64,000 nt of DNA from Mycetocola_B reblochoni (GCF_003667525.1 NZ_RCUW01000002.1:310001-374000); one strand, 5' to 3'; positions 43,512-52,908 are shown, counted from the first letter of the stretch. Notes: a model not told the origin generated them from the sequence alone. Made by a program: numbers and translations.

Positions 43512-44324
43512 TCACAGCCAGGAGCGACGCTCCTCGGCGCTCGGCGAGGCGGGGATGCGACCGCTGCCGTCCGGCTCGGGGATCGCCGCGAGCAGCGCCC
43601 GGGTGTACGGGTGCTGCGGCTCGGCCCACAGTCGCGCCGTCTCCCCCGACTCGACGATCTCGCCCGCGAGCATCACCAGGGTGCGGTCGGCGAACCGCCG
43701 CACGACGGCGAGGTCGTGGGAGATGAACAGCATGCCCGCGCCGAGCTCGCGCGTGAGGTCCTTCATCAGCGCGGCGACGCTCGACTGCGTGGAGGCGTCC
43801 AGCGCTGAGATGGGCTCGTCGGCGACGAGCAGCCGGGGACGGGCGGCGATCGCCCGCGCGATGGCGATGCGCTGCTTCTGCCCTCCAGAGAACTCGTGCG
43901 GGTAGCGGCTCACCGACGCGGCGGGCAGCCCGACGCGCTCCAGCCAGTCGCCCGCGCTCGACCCGGCCAGCCCGCGCGCGGTGGCCGCGGCAATGCCGTC
44001 CTCGATCTGGTCCCCCACGCGTCGCCGGGGGTTGAGCGAGGTGTTCGGGTCCTGGAACACCATCTGGATCCCGGTGTTCTTCCGGGTGCGCAGCCCCAGA
44101 GGCGGCACGGGCTCGCCGTCGAACAGCACCGTGCCCGAGCCGATCCGCTCCATGCCGACGACCGCCCGGGCCAGACTCGACTTGCCGCAGCCGCTCTCAC
44201 CCACCAGGGCGACCGTCTCGCCGCGCTCGACGCGGATCGACACGCCCCTGACCGCGTGGACGGGGCGCCGCCCTCCGTAGCTGACGGTGACGTCGCGGCT
44301 CTCCAGCACGGGTGACTCAGACAT
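43512..44324 (-). CDS. Oligopeptide ABC transporter ATPase, DppF-like
   Basis: 270 residues from ATG 44324, overlapping the upstream ATPase gene by 8 bp. Walker A GESGCGKSS, Q-loop MVFQDPNTSLNP, signature FSGGQKQRIAIARAI, Walker B LLVADEPISALD, H-loop ISHDLAVV, and the peptide-type end AEPQHPYTRALLAAIPEPD. One of two ATPases energising the Dpp-like importer encoded by this five-gene unit. Confidence 0.93.
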   Translation of the reverse strand: MSESPVLESRDVTVSYGGRRPVHAVRGVSIRVERGETVALVGESGCGKSSLARAVVGMERIGSGTVLFDGEPVPPLGLRTRKNTGIQMVFQDPNTSLNPRRRVGDQIEDGIAAATARGLAGSSAGDWLERVGLPAASVSRYPHEFSGGQKQRIAIARAIAARPRLLVADEPISALDASTQSSVAALMKDLTRELGAGMLFISHDLAVVRRFADRTLVMLAGEIVESGETARLWAEPQHPYTRALLAAIPEPDGSGRIPASPSAEERRSWL

Positions 44325-45114
44325 CGGGCTCTTCTTCCAGTCGGGATCCGGGCAGGGCCGCCAGCAGCTGCCGCGTGTACGGGTGCTGCGGCGCGGAGAA
44401 CAGCGCCGCACGCGGCGCGCGCTCGACGATGACCCCCGCGCGCATGACGGCGACCTCGTCGGCGATCGCGCTCATGACGCCGAGGTCGTGCGTCACCAGC
44501 AGCACCGCGAGCTGACGCTCCTCGGCGAGCTGGTGCAGCAGCTGCAGGATTCCCGCCTGCACGGTGACGTCGAGCGCGGTGGTCGGCTCGTCGGCCAGCA
44601 GGACCTCGGGGTCGCAGGCGAGCGCGATGGCGATGGCGATGCGCTGGCGCTGACCGCCGGAGAACTGGTGGGGGTAGCGTGCGAGCGCGGCCTCCGGCTC
44701 CGGCACCTGCACGCGCTCGAGCAGCTCGACCGCCCGCTGCCTCGCGGCACGACGGGACAGCCCGAGGTGGCGGCGCACGTGGTCGGTCAGCTGCACCCCG
44801 ACGCTGAGCTGCGGGTGCAGGCTCGCGGACGGGTCCTGGAACACCATGGCCACCCGGCGACCGCGCACCGCCGACAGCGTCCGACGGTCGGCCCCGACGA
44901 GCTCGGTGTCGCCGCAGCGGATCGATCCGGTGACGCGCGCGCCCCGCGGCAGCAGGCCGAGCACGGCCATCGAGGTGAGCGTCTTGCCCGAGCCGGACTC
45001 GCCGGCCAGGCCGGTGACGCGGCCGGGATACAGGTCCAGGCTGATCCCTGTGACCAGCGGCCTGCCGATCGAGATGTGCAGCTCGCTGATGCTGAGGACG
45101 GCGTCGCGGCTCAT
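44317..45114 (-). CDS. Oligopeptide ABC transporter ATPase, DppD-like
   Basis: 265 residues, ATG overlapping the DppC-like stop (ATGA). Walker A GESGSGKTL, MVFQDPSASLHPQ, FSGGQRQRIAIAIAL, VLLADEPTTALD, THDLGVM, and SAPQHPYTRQLLAALPG. Partner of the DppF-like ATPase. Somewhat short of the usual DppD length because the C-terminal [4Fe-4S]-type extension seen in some homologues is absent. Confidence 0.92.
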   Translation of the reverse strand: MSRDAVLSISELHISIGRPLVTGISLDLYPGRVTGLAGESGSGKTLTSMAVLGLLPRGARVTGSIRCGDTELVGADRRTLSAVRGRRVAMVFQDPSASLHPQLSVGVQLTDHVRRHLGLSRRAARQRAVELLERVQVPEPEAALARYPHQFSGGQRQRIAIAIALACDPEVLLADEPTTALDVTVQAGILQLLHQLAEERQLAVLLVTHDLGVMSAIADEVAVMRAGVIVERAPRAALFSAPQHPYTRQLLAALPGSRLEEEPDV

Positions 45115-46001
45115 GCGGTCTCCCCCGTGTTCGCGGCGATGCTCTGCGCGCGGGCGAGCGGATCGAACGCGTCGCGCAGGGTGTCGCCGATGAAGTTGAA
45201 CGCCATGACGACGGTGAGGATCGCCAGGCCGGGGAACACGCCGATCCACCAGGCGTCGAAGTTCTCCATCGCGCCGGAGATCATCGACCCCCACTCCGCC
45301 GTCGGCGGCTGGGCGCCGAGGCCGAGGAACGACAGTCCCGACAGCAGCAGGATCGCCGTGCCGATGTCGAGGCTCGCCAGCACGAGGATGGGTCCGGCGA
45401 CGTTCGGCAGGATGTCGGTCCACAGCGAGCGCGCCGGCGAGTAGCCGAGCAGCCGCGACGCGATCACGTAGTTCTGCCCGCGCAGCGACAGCACGATCGA
45501 GCGGCTCACCCTGGCGTACTGCGGCCAGGACACGACGATCGCCGCGATCACGGCGTTGAACAGCGAGGGCCCGAGCGAGGCGGCGATGACCATCGCGAGG
45601 ATGACCGTGGGGAACGCCATGACGAGGTCGGTGATGCGCATGAGCGTCTCGTCGACCCAGCGGCCCGCGTAGCCGGCGATCGCGCCGACGAGGGTGCCGA
45701 GCACGACGGAGCAGCCGACGAGCAGCAGGGCCAGCGGGATGGTGACGCCCGCGCCCGCCATCAGCCGGGAGAACACGTCGCGCCCGACCGAGTCGGTGCC
45801 GAGGATCGCCTCGGGTCCGGGCGGCTGCAGGCGCGGTAGCCCCTGGGCGACCGGGTCGTAGGGCACCCACAGCGGGGCCGTGCAGGCGACGAGGATCCAG
45901 GCGAGCGCGACGACGGCGCCCACGATGCCGAGCGGCGCCCTCCACTGTGCGCCGATCCGGCGGCGGCGCGCTCGGGCGGGGGTGAGGATCGAGGAGGTCA
46001 T
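45111..46001 (-). CDS. Oligopeptide ABC permease, DppC-like
   Basis: 296 residues with about six helices. LGTDSVGRDVFSRLMAGAGVTIPLAL is the DppC/OppC hallmark, and RVSRSIVLSLRGQNYVIASRLLG contains the ATPase-contact loop. Forms the membrane pore with the DppB-like protein encoded upstream, which it overlaps by ATGA. Confidence 0.94.
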   Translation of the reverse strand: MTSSILTPARARRRRIGAQWRAPLGIVGAVVALAWILVACTAPLWVPYDPVAQGLPRLQPPGPEAILGTDSVGRDVFSRLMAGAGVTIPLALLLVGCSVVLGTLVGAIAGYAGRWVDETLMRITDLVMAFPTVILAMVIAASLGPSLFNAVIAAIVVSWPQYARVSRSIVLSLRGQNYVIASRLLGYSPARSLWTDILPNVAGPILVLASLDIGTAILLLSGLSFLGLGAQPPTAEWGSMISGAMENFDAWWIGVFPGLAILTVVMAFNFIGDTLRDAFDPLARAQSIAANTGETA

Positions 46002-47050
46002 GACAGCCGCACTCTCGGGTCGAGGATGGCGTAGAACAGGTCGACGACGAGGTTGATCACCAGGTAGATGACGCCGACGACGAGGCCGACCCCCATGATC
46101 CCCGGCAGGTCGAGGTTCCGCGCGGCGTTGTAGGAGTAGCTGCCGAGCCCCGGCCATGAGAACACCGACTCGACGAGGACCGTCCCGCTGAGCAGCGCGC
46201 CGAAGGCGACGCCGACAACGGTGAGGATCGGCAGCGAGGCGCCGCGGAGCACGTAGGCGCTCACCACCCGCCACCCGCCCAGGCCCTTCGCCCTGGCGGC
46301 CCTGACGTAGTCGGTGTCGAGGACCTCGAGCACCGAGGTGCGGACGAACCGCGTGAGCAGCCCGATCGTGAACAGCGACAGCACGAGCACGGGCAGCGTG
46401 AGGTGCGCGAGCGCGTCGAGGAAGCCGACGGAGTCGCCGTTCAGCAGGTAGTCCACCGTGTACAGGCCGGTGACGGTCGGCGGCGGGGTGATGGAGGGCG
46501 AGATCCGTCCCGAGCCGGGGACGACGCCGAGCTGCAGGAAGAACACGTAGAACGCCACGAGGGCGAGCCAGAACGTCGGCACGCTGAGGCCGATGAGCGT
46601 CAGCACGCGCAGCACCTGGTCGGTGACCATGCCCCTGCGGTACGCGGCCAGGGTGCCGAGCACGAGGCTGACGGCGAGGCTGAGCACGATGGCGGCGACG
46701 GCGAGCTCGATCGTCGCGGGGATCGCCTTGGCCAGGTCGGCGACGACGGGTTGCCCCGTGGTCAGCGAGCGGCCGAGGTCGCCGGTGAGCAGCGCGCCGA
46801 GGTACATGACGTACTGGACGGGCGCGGGCTTGTCGAGGCCGTGCGCCTGGATGAACGCCTCCCTCGTGGCGGGGTCGCTCGCCGGCCCCTCGCCGAGGGC
46901 GGCCGTCACGGGGTCGCCCGGCACGAGGTTGGTGAGCAGGAAGGTGACGAGCGTCACCCCGATGAGGAGCAGGACGGAGGTTCCCAGGCGACGCAGGAGG
47001 AACCCGGCCAGCGGGCTGGCCGGGCTCCTCGTCGCAGCGGTCTTCTGCAT
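45998..47050 (-). CDS. Oligopeptide ABC permease, DppB-like
   Basis: 350 residues from ATG 47050 (MQKTAATRS); a longer reading begins inside the binding-protein gene. FLLRRLGTSVLLLIGVTLVTFLLTNLVPGDP is the classical OppB/DppB start, followed by a periplasmic loop and the core with VLDTDYVRAARAKGLGGWRVVSAYVLRGA. It pairs with the DppC-like permease. Spacing to the binding-protein gene is 11 bp. Confidence 0.94.
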   Translation of the reverse strand: MQKTAATRSPASPLAGFLLRRLGTSVLLLIGVTLVTFLLTNLVPGDPVTAALGEGPASDPATREAFIQAHGLDKPAPVQYVMYLGALLTGDLGRSLTTGQPVVADLAKAIPATIELAVAAIVLSLAVSLVLGTLAAYRRGMVTDQVLRVLTLIGLSVPTFWLALVAFYVFFLQLGVVPGSGRISPSITPPPTVTGLYTVDYLLNGDSVGFLDALAHLTLPVLVLSLFTIGLLTRFVRTSVLEVLDTDYVRAARAKGLGGWRVVSAYVLRGASLPILTVVGVAFGALLSGTVLVESVFSWPGLGSYSYNAARNLDLPGIMGVGLVVGVIYLVINLVVDLFYAILDPRVRLS

Positions 47051-47061
47051 TGCTGTTCTGG

Positions 47062-48642
47062 CTACTCCGCCGGGGCGAGCTCGGCCAGGTCGATCGTCCA
47101 CACCGAGTTGTACGCGGCGCCGGTCACGCTGTCGGCCGTCGCGATGTTGGACGCGGGGACGATGAGCGGGATGAACGGGCCCGACTCCTGCATCTGGGCG
47201 GCGAAGTCGCTCAGCGCGGCGTCACGGTCCTCGGTGCTGGAGGCGGCGTAGGCCTCGGCCGCGACGTCGGCGATGGCGGGGTTGTCCTCCGCCGTCCACC
47301 CGGCGCGCAGGCCGACCTTGAGGCCGGGGGCGAAGGGCAGGAAGTTCGTCGAGTCGGCGTAGTCGGGAGCCCAGAACCACAGGCCCATCTGCTCGGTGCC
47401 GTTGACGTACGCGTCCAGCTCGCTGGCGAACGGCGCGGGCGCCAGCTCGACGTTGATGCCGGCCGACTTCAGCTGGTCCTGGATGCGCTCGGCGAGCGGG
47501 GTGAACTCCACCCCGCCGACCGGGTAGTCGTTGGGGAAGGACAGCCGGATGGTCTCGCCGTCGTAGCCGGCCTCCGTCAGCGCCGCGGCGGTCGCGTCGA
47601 GGTCCTGACCGACCGGGTCGCTCAGCGCGCCGCTGTAGCCGGGAGGGATGACGCCGGTCGCCTGGACGGAGCCGGTGCCCGCGAGCTCCAGGAGCCCGTC
47701 GCCGTCGATCGCGGTGCGCACGGCGCTGGCGAACTCGGGGCTCGCGGCGACGCCGCCGACCTCGTCGTCCTGGTTGACGAGGAGGAAGATCGTCTGGCCG
47801 CTCGGCACCGAGTCGACGGTGAAGCCATCGCCGAGGCCCGAGGCCTGGTCGCCGTTGAGGTCGAGCGCCACGTCGGCGTCGCCGCCCTTGAGGTTGATCA
47901 GCTGCGTCGCGCTCTCGCTGACGTTGCGCAGCACGATGCGGCTGTAGCCCGGGGCGTGCTCGCCGGTGTACTCCGGGTTCTCGGCCAGGGTGATCTGGCT
48001 GGTGAGGTCGATCGAGTCGAGCGTGTACGGCCCGGAGCCGGCCGAGTTGGCGTCCAGCCACTCCTGCGCGGTGTCTTCGCCGTCGGTGCTGCCGCCGTGC
48101 TCGGCGACGACGTCGGCGTTGAGGATGCCGAGGGCGGGGCTGGCCAGCAGCGCGGGGAGCGCGAGCTTCGGCGTCTCGGAGCTGACGGTGACCGTGGAGT
48201 CGTCGACCTCGGCGAAGCTGAGGCCCTCCAGCAGGAACGCCGGCTTCGCCTCGGTCATCGCCTGGATGCGCTCCAGGCTGAACACCACGTCGGACGCCTC
48301 CACGGGGGATCCGTCGGAGAAGGTGCGGCCGTCGGCGATGGTGAAGGTGAACTCGGTGGCGTCGTCGTTCTGCGTCCAGCTGGCCAGCCCGGGGACCGGG
48401 GTGCTGACGTCGGAGCCCTCGAAGTCGACGAGCGTCTCGTAGAGCGCCTTGGCGACGGTGTTGCCCGTCGGGTCGTAGCTGTTCCCCGGGTCGGCCGTCT
48501 CGATGGTGAACGAGGTGTTCACGGTCAGCGACGTCGAGTCGCCCGACGAGTTGTTCGCCGAGTTTCCGCCGGAGCATCCGACGAGGACGAGGGCGGTGAC
48601 GGCGCCGAGCGCTGTCACGGTGCCGGTTCGGGTGATGTGCAT
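47062..48642 (-). CDS. Family-5 peptide-binding lipoprotein
   Basis: 526 residues from ATG 48642 (MHITRTGTVTAL), with GGAGG 9 bases upstream; an upstream ATG adds a non-signal stretch and is rejected. Lipobox LVGC at about residues 18-21. Family-5 features: DFEGSDVSTPVPGLASWTQNDDATEFTFTI, ADGRTFSDGSPVEASDVVFSLERI, and the late domain DYADSTNFLPFAPG. It binds peptides (or another family-5 ligand such as nickel or opines) outside the cell for the Dpp-like importer. First gene of the unit; divergent from an Lrp/AsnC regulator. Confidence 0.92.
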   Translation of the reverse strand: MHITRTGTVTALGAVTALVLVGCSGGNSANNSSGDSTSLTVNTSFTIETADPGNSYDPTGNTVAKALYETLVDFEGSDVSTPVPGLASWTQNDDATEFTFTIADGRTFSDGSPVEASDVVFSLERIQAMTEAKPAFLLEGLSFAEVDDSTVTVSSETPKLALPALLASPALGILNADVVAEHGGSTDGEDTAQEWLDANSAGSGPYTLDSIDLTSQITLAENPEYTGEHAPGYSRIVLRNVSESATQLINLKGGDADVALDLNGDQASGLGDGFTVDSVPSGQTIFLLVNQDDEVGGVAASPEFASAVRTAIDGDGLLELAGTGSVQATGVIPPGYSGALSDPVGQDLDATAAALTEAGYDGETIRLSFPNDYPVGGVEFTPLAERIQDQLKSAGINVELAPAPFASELDAYVNGTEQMGLWFWAPDYADSTNFLPFAPGLKVGLRAGWTAEDNPAIADVAAEAYAASSTEDRDAALSDFAAQMQESGPFIPLIVPASNIATADSVTGAAYNSVWTIDLAELAPAE

Positions 48643-48712
48643 GTGATGGGACCTCCGGGTAGGTGCGTCAGCCGCGAGGGCGCGCATGGGGTACGTCCAT
48701 GAGATTGACACG

Positions 48713-48725
48713 TTTGAACATCAAA
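48713..48725. promoter_or_regulatory. Candidate Lrp/AsnC operator
   Basis: TTTGAACATCAAA, an inverted repeat TTTGA/TCAAA around ACA, in the AT-rich gap (48643-48787) between the importer operon and the divergent Lrp-type gene. It is the only clear palindrome in this gap. Confidence 0.5.
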
Positions 48726-48787
48726 TGTCCAATAGGATTCGTTACAAATTGATGAAGCGTGAACCGAATGCACCTGGAGCGAGCAGA

Positions 48788-49363
48788 ATGTCCAACGCCT
48801 CTGACCCCGCCGCATCGACCGAGGTCGAGCGTGACGAGACCAACCTCCGGATGCTCGAGGTGCTGCGATCCGACGGCCGGATCTCGATGTCCGCGCTCGC
48901 CGACCAGGTCGGCATCTCCCGCGCGAACGCGTACCAGCGCGTCGAGTCGATGGAGCGCCGCGGCATCATCGACGGCTTCAGCGTCCGGGTTGACCCCTCC
49001 CGGCTCGGCCTGGACATCTGCGCGCTCGTCTTCCTCAACGTCGAGCCTCGGCTGTGGCAGCCGTTCCGCGACGCGCTGCGGCAGCTGCCCGAGGTCGAGT
49101 ACGCCTGCATCACGACGGGGGAACACGATGCGATGCTGCTGCTGCGCGCCCCGGACGTGCGCGCCGTGCACCACTTCTCGACCTCCGTGATCGCGGTGCA
49201 CGAGGCGGTCAAGGCGATCGTCAGCGTCGTCGTGCTCGACGAGCTCGTGCGGCGGCCGTTCGTGCTGCCCTCCGACATCCCCGACCGCTCCGGCGACGAC
49301 GACACGCTCGGCATGACGCAGTGGATCCCCGCCTCGGAGTCCCGCGCCTCGCTGGCGGAGTAG
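48788..49363 (+). CDS. Lrp/AsnC-family regulator
   Basis: 191 residues from ATG 48788 after TGGAGCGAGCAGA; an in-frame ATG at 48686 would place 34 extra residues across the promoter region. HTH (ETNLRMLEVLRSDGRISMSALADQVGISRANAYQRVESMERRGIIDGFSVRVDP) followed by a RAM-type ligand domain (CALVFLNVEP, EVEYACITTGEHDAMLLLRAPD). About 30 residues longer at the C-terminus than typical Lrp. It probably controls the divergent oligopeptide importer in response to an amino acid. Confidence 0.9.
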   Translation: MSNASDPAASTEVERDETNLRMLEVLRSDGRISMSALADQVGISRANAYQRVESMERRGIIDGFSVRVDPSRLGLDICALVFLNVEPRLWQPFRDALRQLPEVEYACITTGEHDAMLLLRAPDVRAVHHFSTSVIAVHEAVKAIVSVVVLDELVRRPFVLPSDIPDRSGDDDTLGMTQWIPASESRASLAE

Positions 49364-49375
49364 CCGCCGCGGCGG

Positions 49376-50116
49376 CTAGCGGGCCTGCACGCACACACTG
49401 CGGTGCTCGACGCCGTCGACGACGAAGTCCTCGACGAGGGTCAGCTCCCCGTCGCTCAGCCGCACGGCGCTGTCGCTTCCCCCTGTGATCACCCGGCCGT
49501 CGGCGACGAGCTCGTGGGCGAAGACGACGCTGATCGTGTCACCCGACCTGGTCCCGATGAAACGACCGAAGGTCACGGTGTCACCCCCGTACTCGCCCCA
49601 GATGAGGCCGGCGTGCTCGTGGTAGTCGAAGGTGCTCGGGCTGTCCTCGTCGACGACGCTCGCCGTCGAGGACGTCAGCACGAAGCGTCGGCCGTCCAGG
49701 CTCGGGGCGGCGCCGCCAGCCGTCACCGCGACGTCGTCGGGGACGAGGAGCGCGTCGGCCCACCGCGCCCGCTCGGCAGGGTCGAGCTCGACGCAGACGC
49801 TCTCGAGGTCGACGCCGTCGATCGTGAACCGCTCGACGAGCCGGAGCGCGCCCGGCTCCCCCACGATCTCGCTGGTGTTGTCGCCGGACACGACGGAGCC
49901 GTCCGCAGCCAGGCGATGGACGAACCACTCCCTCAGCGTGTCGCCCTCGCGCACCCCCACGCCGCGGCCGACGGTGACGGTGTCGCCGCCGTACTCGCTC
50001 CAGACGATGCCCGCACGCTCGTGGAACACGAACACGCTCGAGGCGTCGGGGTCGACGGCGCTGTTGGAGGAGCTGAGCAGACGGAACGCGCGTCCGTCGA
50101 GGCTGGGCAGGGGCAT
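49376..50116 (-). CDS. Protein of two tandem copies of a small beta-rich domain
   Basis: 246 residues from ATG 50116. Residues 5-111 and 139-245 are clear duplicates: both begin SLDGRxFxLxSS, contain HExAGxIWxEYGGDTVTxGR near position 29-47 of the repeat, GDT, and end in VDGVxxxSVCV. They are joined by a 27-residue linker. No signal peptide or membrane segment. The domain resembles small single-domain bacterial proteins sometimes mis-annotated as n-acetylglutamate synthase; I know no proven function. Convergent with the Lrp-type gene at 12 bp distance. Confidence 0.8.
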   Translation of the reverse strand: MPLPSLDGRAFRLLSSSNSAVDPDASSVFVFHERAGIVWSEYGGDTVTVGRGVGVREGDTLREWFVHRLAADGSVVSGDNTSEIVGEPGALRLVERFTIDGVDLESVCVELDPAERARWADALLVPDDVAVTAGGAAPSLDGRRFVLTSSTASVVDEDSPSTFDYHEHAGLIWGEYGGDTVTFGRFIGTRSGDTISVVFAHELVADGRVITGGSDSAVRLSDGELTLVEDFVVDGVEHRSVCVQAR

Positions 50117-50289
50117 GCGTGTCCTCGGAGTGCTGGGGGGGTCGGGTGTCCCGAGCCTATCGCAGCCCGTCCGGTGCCCCGCGTCCCCGGCCCGCCCCGG
50201 CCACGACACGTCACCTCCGTGAAACACGTTCGACGCATCGGTCGTGTTGAGTGGTCTACGACCGGCTCAGCGATCGACAAGGGGGAACG

Positions 50290-51321
50290 ATGGTGCGCGA
50301 ACGGCTGACCACGGCGTGGGACACCTATCCGATCGGCACGAGGGCCGCCGCCGTCCCCGACAGCATGGCCGCCGTGGTCATCGACGGACCGGGCACCGCC
50401 TCGGTGCTGCGGACCGGGAGGGTGGCCACGCCCAGCCCGATCAACGCCGAGCTGCTGATCCAGGTCCGCTGCGCGAGCGTCAACCCGCTCGACTGCAAGA
50501 CGCGCGCGGGCGGAGGGGTCTCCGACCACATCACCTCGTTCCCCGCCGTCCTCGGCTACGACTTCTCCGGCGTCGTGGTGCGCTCGCCCTACGCCGCGCA
50601 CCCGCTCGCCCCCGGAACGGAGGTCTTCGGCATGACCGCGACCCCGCGCTACGACGGAAGCTACGCGGAATACGTCGTCGCACCGGTCGGGTCGGTCGCG
50701 CCCAAGCCGGCGTCGCTGTCGCACGCCGAGGCGGCCGCGACGCCGCTGGCCGCGCTCACCGCCTGGGGCCTGGTCGTGGACACCGCACGGGCGCACAGGG
50801 GGCAGCGGATCCTCATCCACGCCGCGGCCGGAGGCGTCGGCCACTTCGCCGTCCAGTTCGCCCGCTACTTCGGCGCCGAGGTCATCGCGACGGCCTCCGC
50901 CGAGAACCACGACTGGCTGCGCGTCCTCGGTGCGGACGAGTGCGTCGACTACCGCACCGAACGCTTCGAGGACGTCGTCGCCCCGGTCGACGTGGTGATC
51001 GACCTGGTCGGCAACGTCCACGACGACACCGGCACCCGTTCGCTGGACGTCCTCCGCCCCGGCGGGCTGCTGATCAACGTGCCGACGAACAGCTGGACCG
51101 GGTTCGAGGAGGCCGCCGCCGCGCGCGGCCTGCGCGCCACCGGCTACAAGGTCTCCCCCGACGGGGACACGCTCGAGTCGATCGGGCGGCTGATGAGCTC
51201 GGGGAGCGTCCGACCCTACGTCGACCGCGTCTACCGGCTCGACGAGGCGACCGCCGCCCATGAGCACGTCGAGAGCGGGCACAGCCGCGGCAAGGTCGTC
51301 CTCTCGGTCGGCGAGGCCTGA
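50290..51321 (+). CDS. Zinc-free NADPH:quinone-type alcohol dehydrogenase (MDR superfamily)
   Basis: 343 residues from ATG 50290 after AAGGGGGAACG. MDR fold: catalytic-domain part VRCASVNPLDCKTRAG and GYDFSGVVV, nucleotide-binding loop HAAAGGVGHFAVQFARYFGA, C-terminal HVESGHSRGKVVLSV. The structural-zinc cysteines are missing, so it belongs to the zinc-independent quinone oxidoreductase-like group. Electron acceptor unknown. Monocistronic, convergent with the phosphoesterase. Confidence 0.9.
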   Translation: MVRERLTTAWDTYPIGTRAAAVPDSMAAVVIDGPGTASVLRTGRVATPSPINAELLIQVRCASVNPLDCKTRAGGGVSDHITSFPAVLGYDFSGVVVRSPYAAHPLAPGTEVFGMTATPRYDGSYAEYVVAPVGSVAPKPASLSHAEAAATPLAALTAWGLVVDTARAHRGQRILIHAAAGGVGHFAVQFARYFGAEVIATASAENHDWLRVLGADECVDYRTERFEDVVAPVDVVIDLVGNVHDDTGTRSLDVLRPGGLLINVPTNSWTGFEEAAAARGLRATGYKVSPDGDTLESIGRLMSSGSVRPYVDRVYRLDEATAAHEHVESGHSRGKVVLSVGEA

Positions 51322-51345
51322 TGCCCGGCGCCGTCCGTCGAGGCG

Positions 51346-52083
51346 TCAGGCCCCCTGGCGGGTCCGCACTCCACGCGTGATGCCGAGGACGGCGTCGGCG
51401 ATCCGGTCGAACCCGTTCGCCGTGGCGCGATCCGCCGCCGCGCGGGCGTCATACCGGACCTCCCGCAGCTGCACGGTCCAGTCGCCGTCCGGTCCGGCCC
51501 CGTCCCTGCTCACCAGCGCGTATCGGGCGGGCGGAGGGGCACCGGGCTTGAGCGCGCGCGGCAGACCGACGCTCCCGGGGTTCACGACCATGCGTCCGTC
51601 GGTGAGGCGGAGCACCCTCGGCACATGGCTGTGACCGCACAGCACCAGCCCGCCGCCGCAGCCGTCGAGCACGCGGACGATGCGGTGCTCGTCCGGGACG
51701 GCGCCGTCCCTGTCCTGCTCCCCCTCCAACAGATACTCCGTGTCGCTGGCCGGGGTCCCGTGCACGGCGAGCACGCCGGCGGCCGGTTCGGCGGTCACGG
51801 GGAGGGCGCCGAGAACGGCGACCATCGACGCCGGGAGCAGCTCCCTGGCGTGGCGGTCCATGGCCGTACCGCCGGTCGCGGCGACGGCCCTGTCGTGGTT
51901 CCCTTTCACCGTCAGCCAGTCGCGCTCCATGAGCAGCTCCATGGTGCCGACGGGGTCCATTCCGCCGGAGGCGGAGTCGCCGAGATTGAGCACGGGCGGC
52001 GACCCGGCCGCGCGGATGTCCGCCTCGACGGCGCGCAGCGCATCGATGTTGCCGTGGATGTCGGAGACGACTGCGAACCGCAC
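51346..52083 (-). CDS. Metallophosphoesterase, YfcE/MJ0936-like
   Basis: 245 residues. Metal ligands in order: D8 and H10 (VVSDIHGN), D36 (NLGDSASGG), N62-H63 (KGNHD), and the late VHGTP and CGHSHVPR histidines. The short calcineurin-like fold cleaves phosphodiesters or phosphomonoesters in the cytoplasm with Mn or similar metal. It sits 135 bp past the end of rplA, after the ribosomal terminator. Confidence 0.88.
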   Translation of the reverse strand: MRFAVVSDIHGNIDALRAVEADIRAAGSPPVLNLGDSASGGMDPVGTMELLMERDWLTVKGNHDRAVAATGGTAMDRHARELLPASMVAVLGALPVTAEPAAGVLAVHGTPASDTEYLLEGEQDRDGAVPDEHRIVRVLDGCGGGLVLCGHSHVPRVLRLTDGRMVVNPGSVGLPRALKPGAPPPARYALVSRDGAGPDGDWTVQLREVRYDARAAADRATANGFDRIADAVLGITRGVRTRQGA

Positions 52084-52133
52084 GCCACCATCGTCGCACG
52101 CCGCGGCGCCCGGCGCGGACGCCGGCGTACGGC

Positions 52134-52167
52134 GATGGGCCCCGCAACCGAGGTTGCGGGGCCCATC
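52134..52167 (-). terminator. Terminator of rplK-rplA
   Basis: GATGGGCCCCGCAACC (52134-52149) pairs perfectly with 52152-52167. It lies 52 bp beyond the rplA stop and shows that the rplKA transcript ends here and does not continue to rplJL. Confidence 0.88.
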
Positions 52168-52218
52168 GTGACCTGCGTCGTCAGGCCGGACGACGGCTGA
52201 TGCCGTCGACGCAGCCGG

Positions 52219-52908
52219 TCAGAGGCCGTTGACCTCGAGGGGGATGCCGGGGCCGAAGGTCGTCGAGACGGCGCCCTTCTGCACGTAGCGACCCTTCGCG
52301 CTGGACGGCTTGAGGCGGAGAACCTCGTCCAGGGCGACGGTGAGGTTCTCGTTCAGCTGCTCGGCGGTGAAGCCGGCCTTGCCGATGACGAAGTGCACGT
52401 TGGAGTGCTTGTCGACGCGGAACTCGATCTTTCCGCCCTTGATGTCGGACACGGCCTGGCCGACGTTCGGGGTCACGGTGCCGGTCTTGGGGTTCGGCAT
52501 CAGGCCGCGCGGGCCGAGGACCTTACCCAGACGACCGACCTTGCCCATGAGCTCCGGCGTCGAGACAGCCGAGTCGAAGGCGGTCCAGCCGTCGGCGACC
52601 TTGGCGATGAGCTCGTCGCCGCCGACTTCGTCCGCACCCGCGGCGATGGCGGCCTCGGCCGCCGCACCCGTGGCGAAGACGATGACGCGAGCGGTCTTGC
52701 CCGTGCCGTGGGGGAGGATGACCGTACCGCGGACCATCTGGTCCGCCTTGCGGGGGTCCACGCCGAGCTTCAGCGCGACCTCGACGGTGCTGTTGAACTT
52801 GGCCGAGCCGGTCTCCTTGGCGAGGGCGACCGCTTCAGCGGGGGTGTAGAACTTTCCGTCCGAGATCTTCTCGGCCGCGGCCCGGTAGGCCTTTGACTTC
52901 TGTGCCAT
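52219..52908 (-). CDS. rplA: 50S ribosomal protein L1
   Basis: 229 residues from ATG 52908 (MAQKSKAYRAAAEKI); a longer reading extends into the rplK gap. The signature GKVGRLGKVLGPRGLMPNPKTGTVT is intact. L1 binds 23S rRNA at the stalk opposite L7/L12 and can repress this operon. Follows rplK by 70 bp. Confidence 0.97.
   Translation of the reverse strand: MAQKSKAYRAAAEKISDGKFYTPAEAVALAKETGSAKFNSTVEVALKLGVDPRKADQMVRGTVILPHGTGKTARVIVFATGAAAEAAIAAGADEVGGDELIAKVADGWTAFDSAVSTPELMGKVGRLGKVLGPRGLMPNPKTGTVTPNVGQAVSDIKGGKIEFRVDKHSNVHFVIGKAGFTAEQLNENLTVALDEVLRLKPSSAKGRYVQKGAVSTTFGPGIPLEVNGL

Noticed and set aside
19123..52218. Whole 33-kb block as one integrated mobile element
   Set aside because: No integrase, transposase, flanking repeats or tRNA attachment site is visible at its ends, and base composition looks like the rest of the window.
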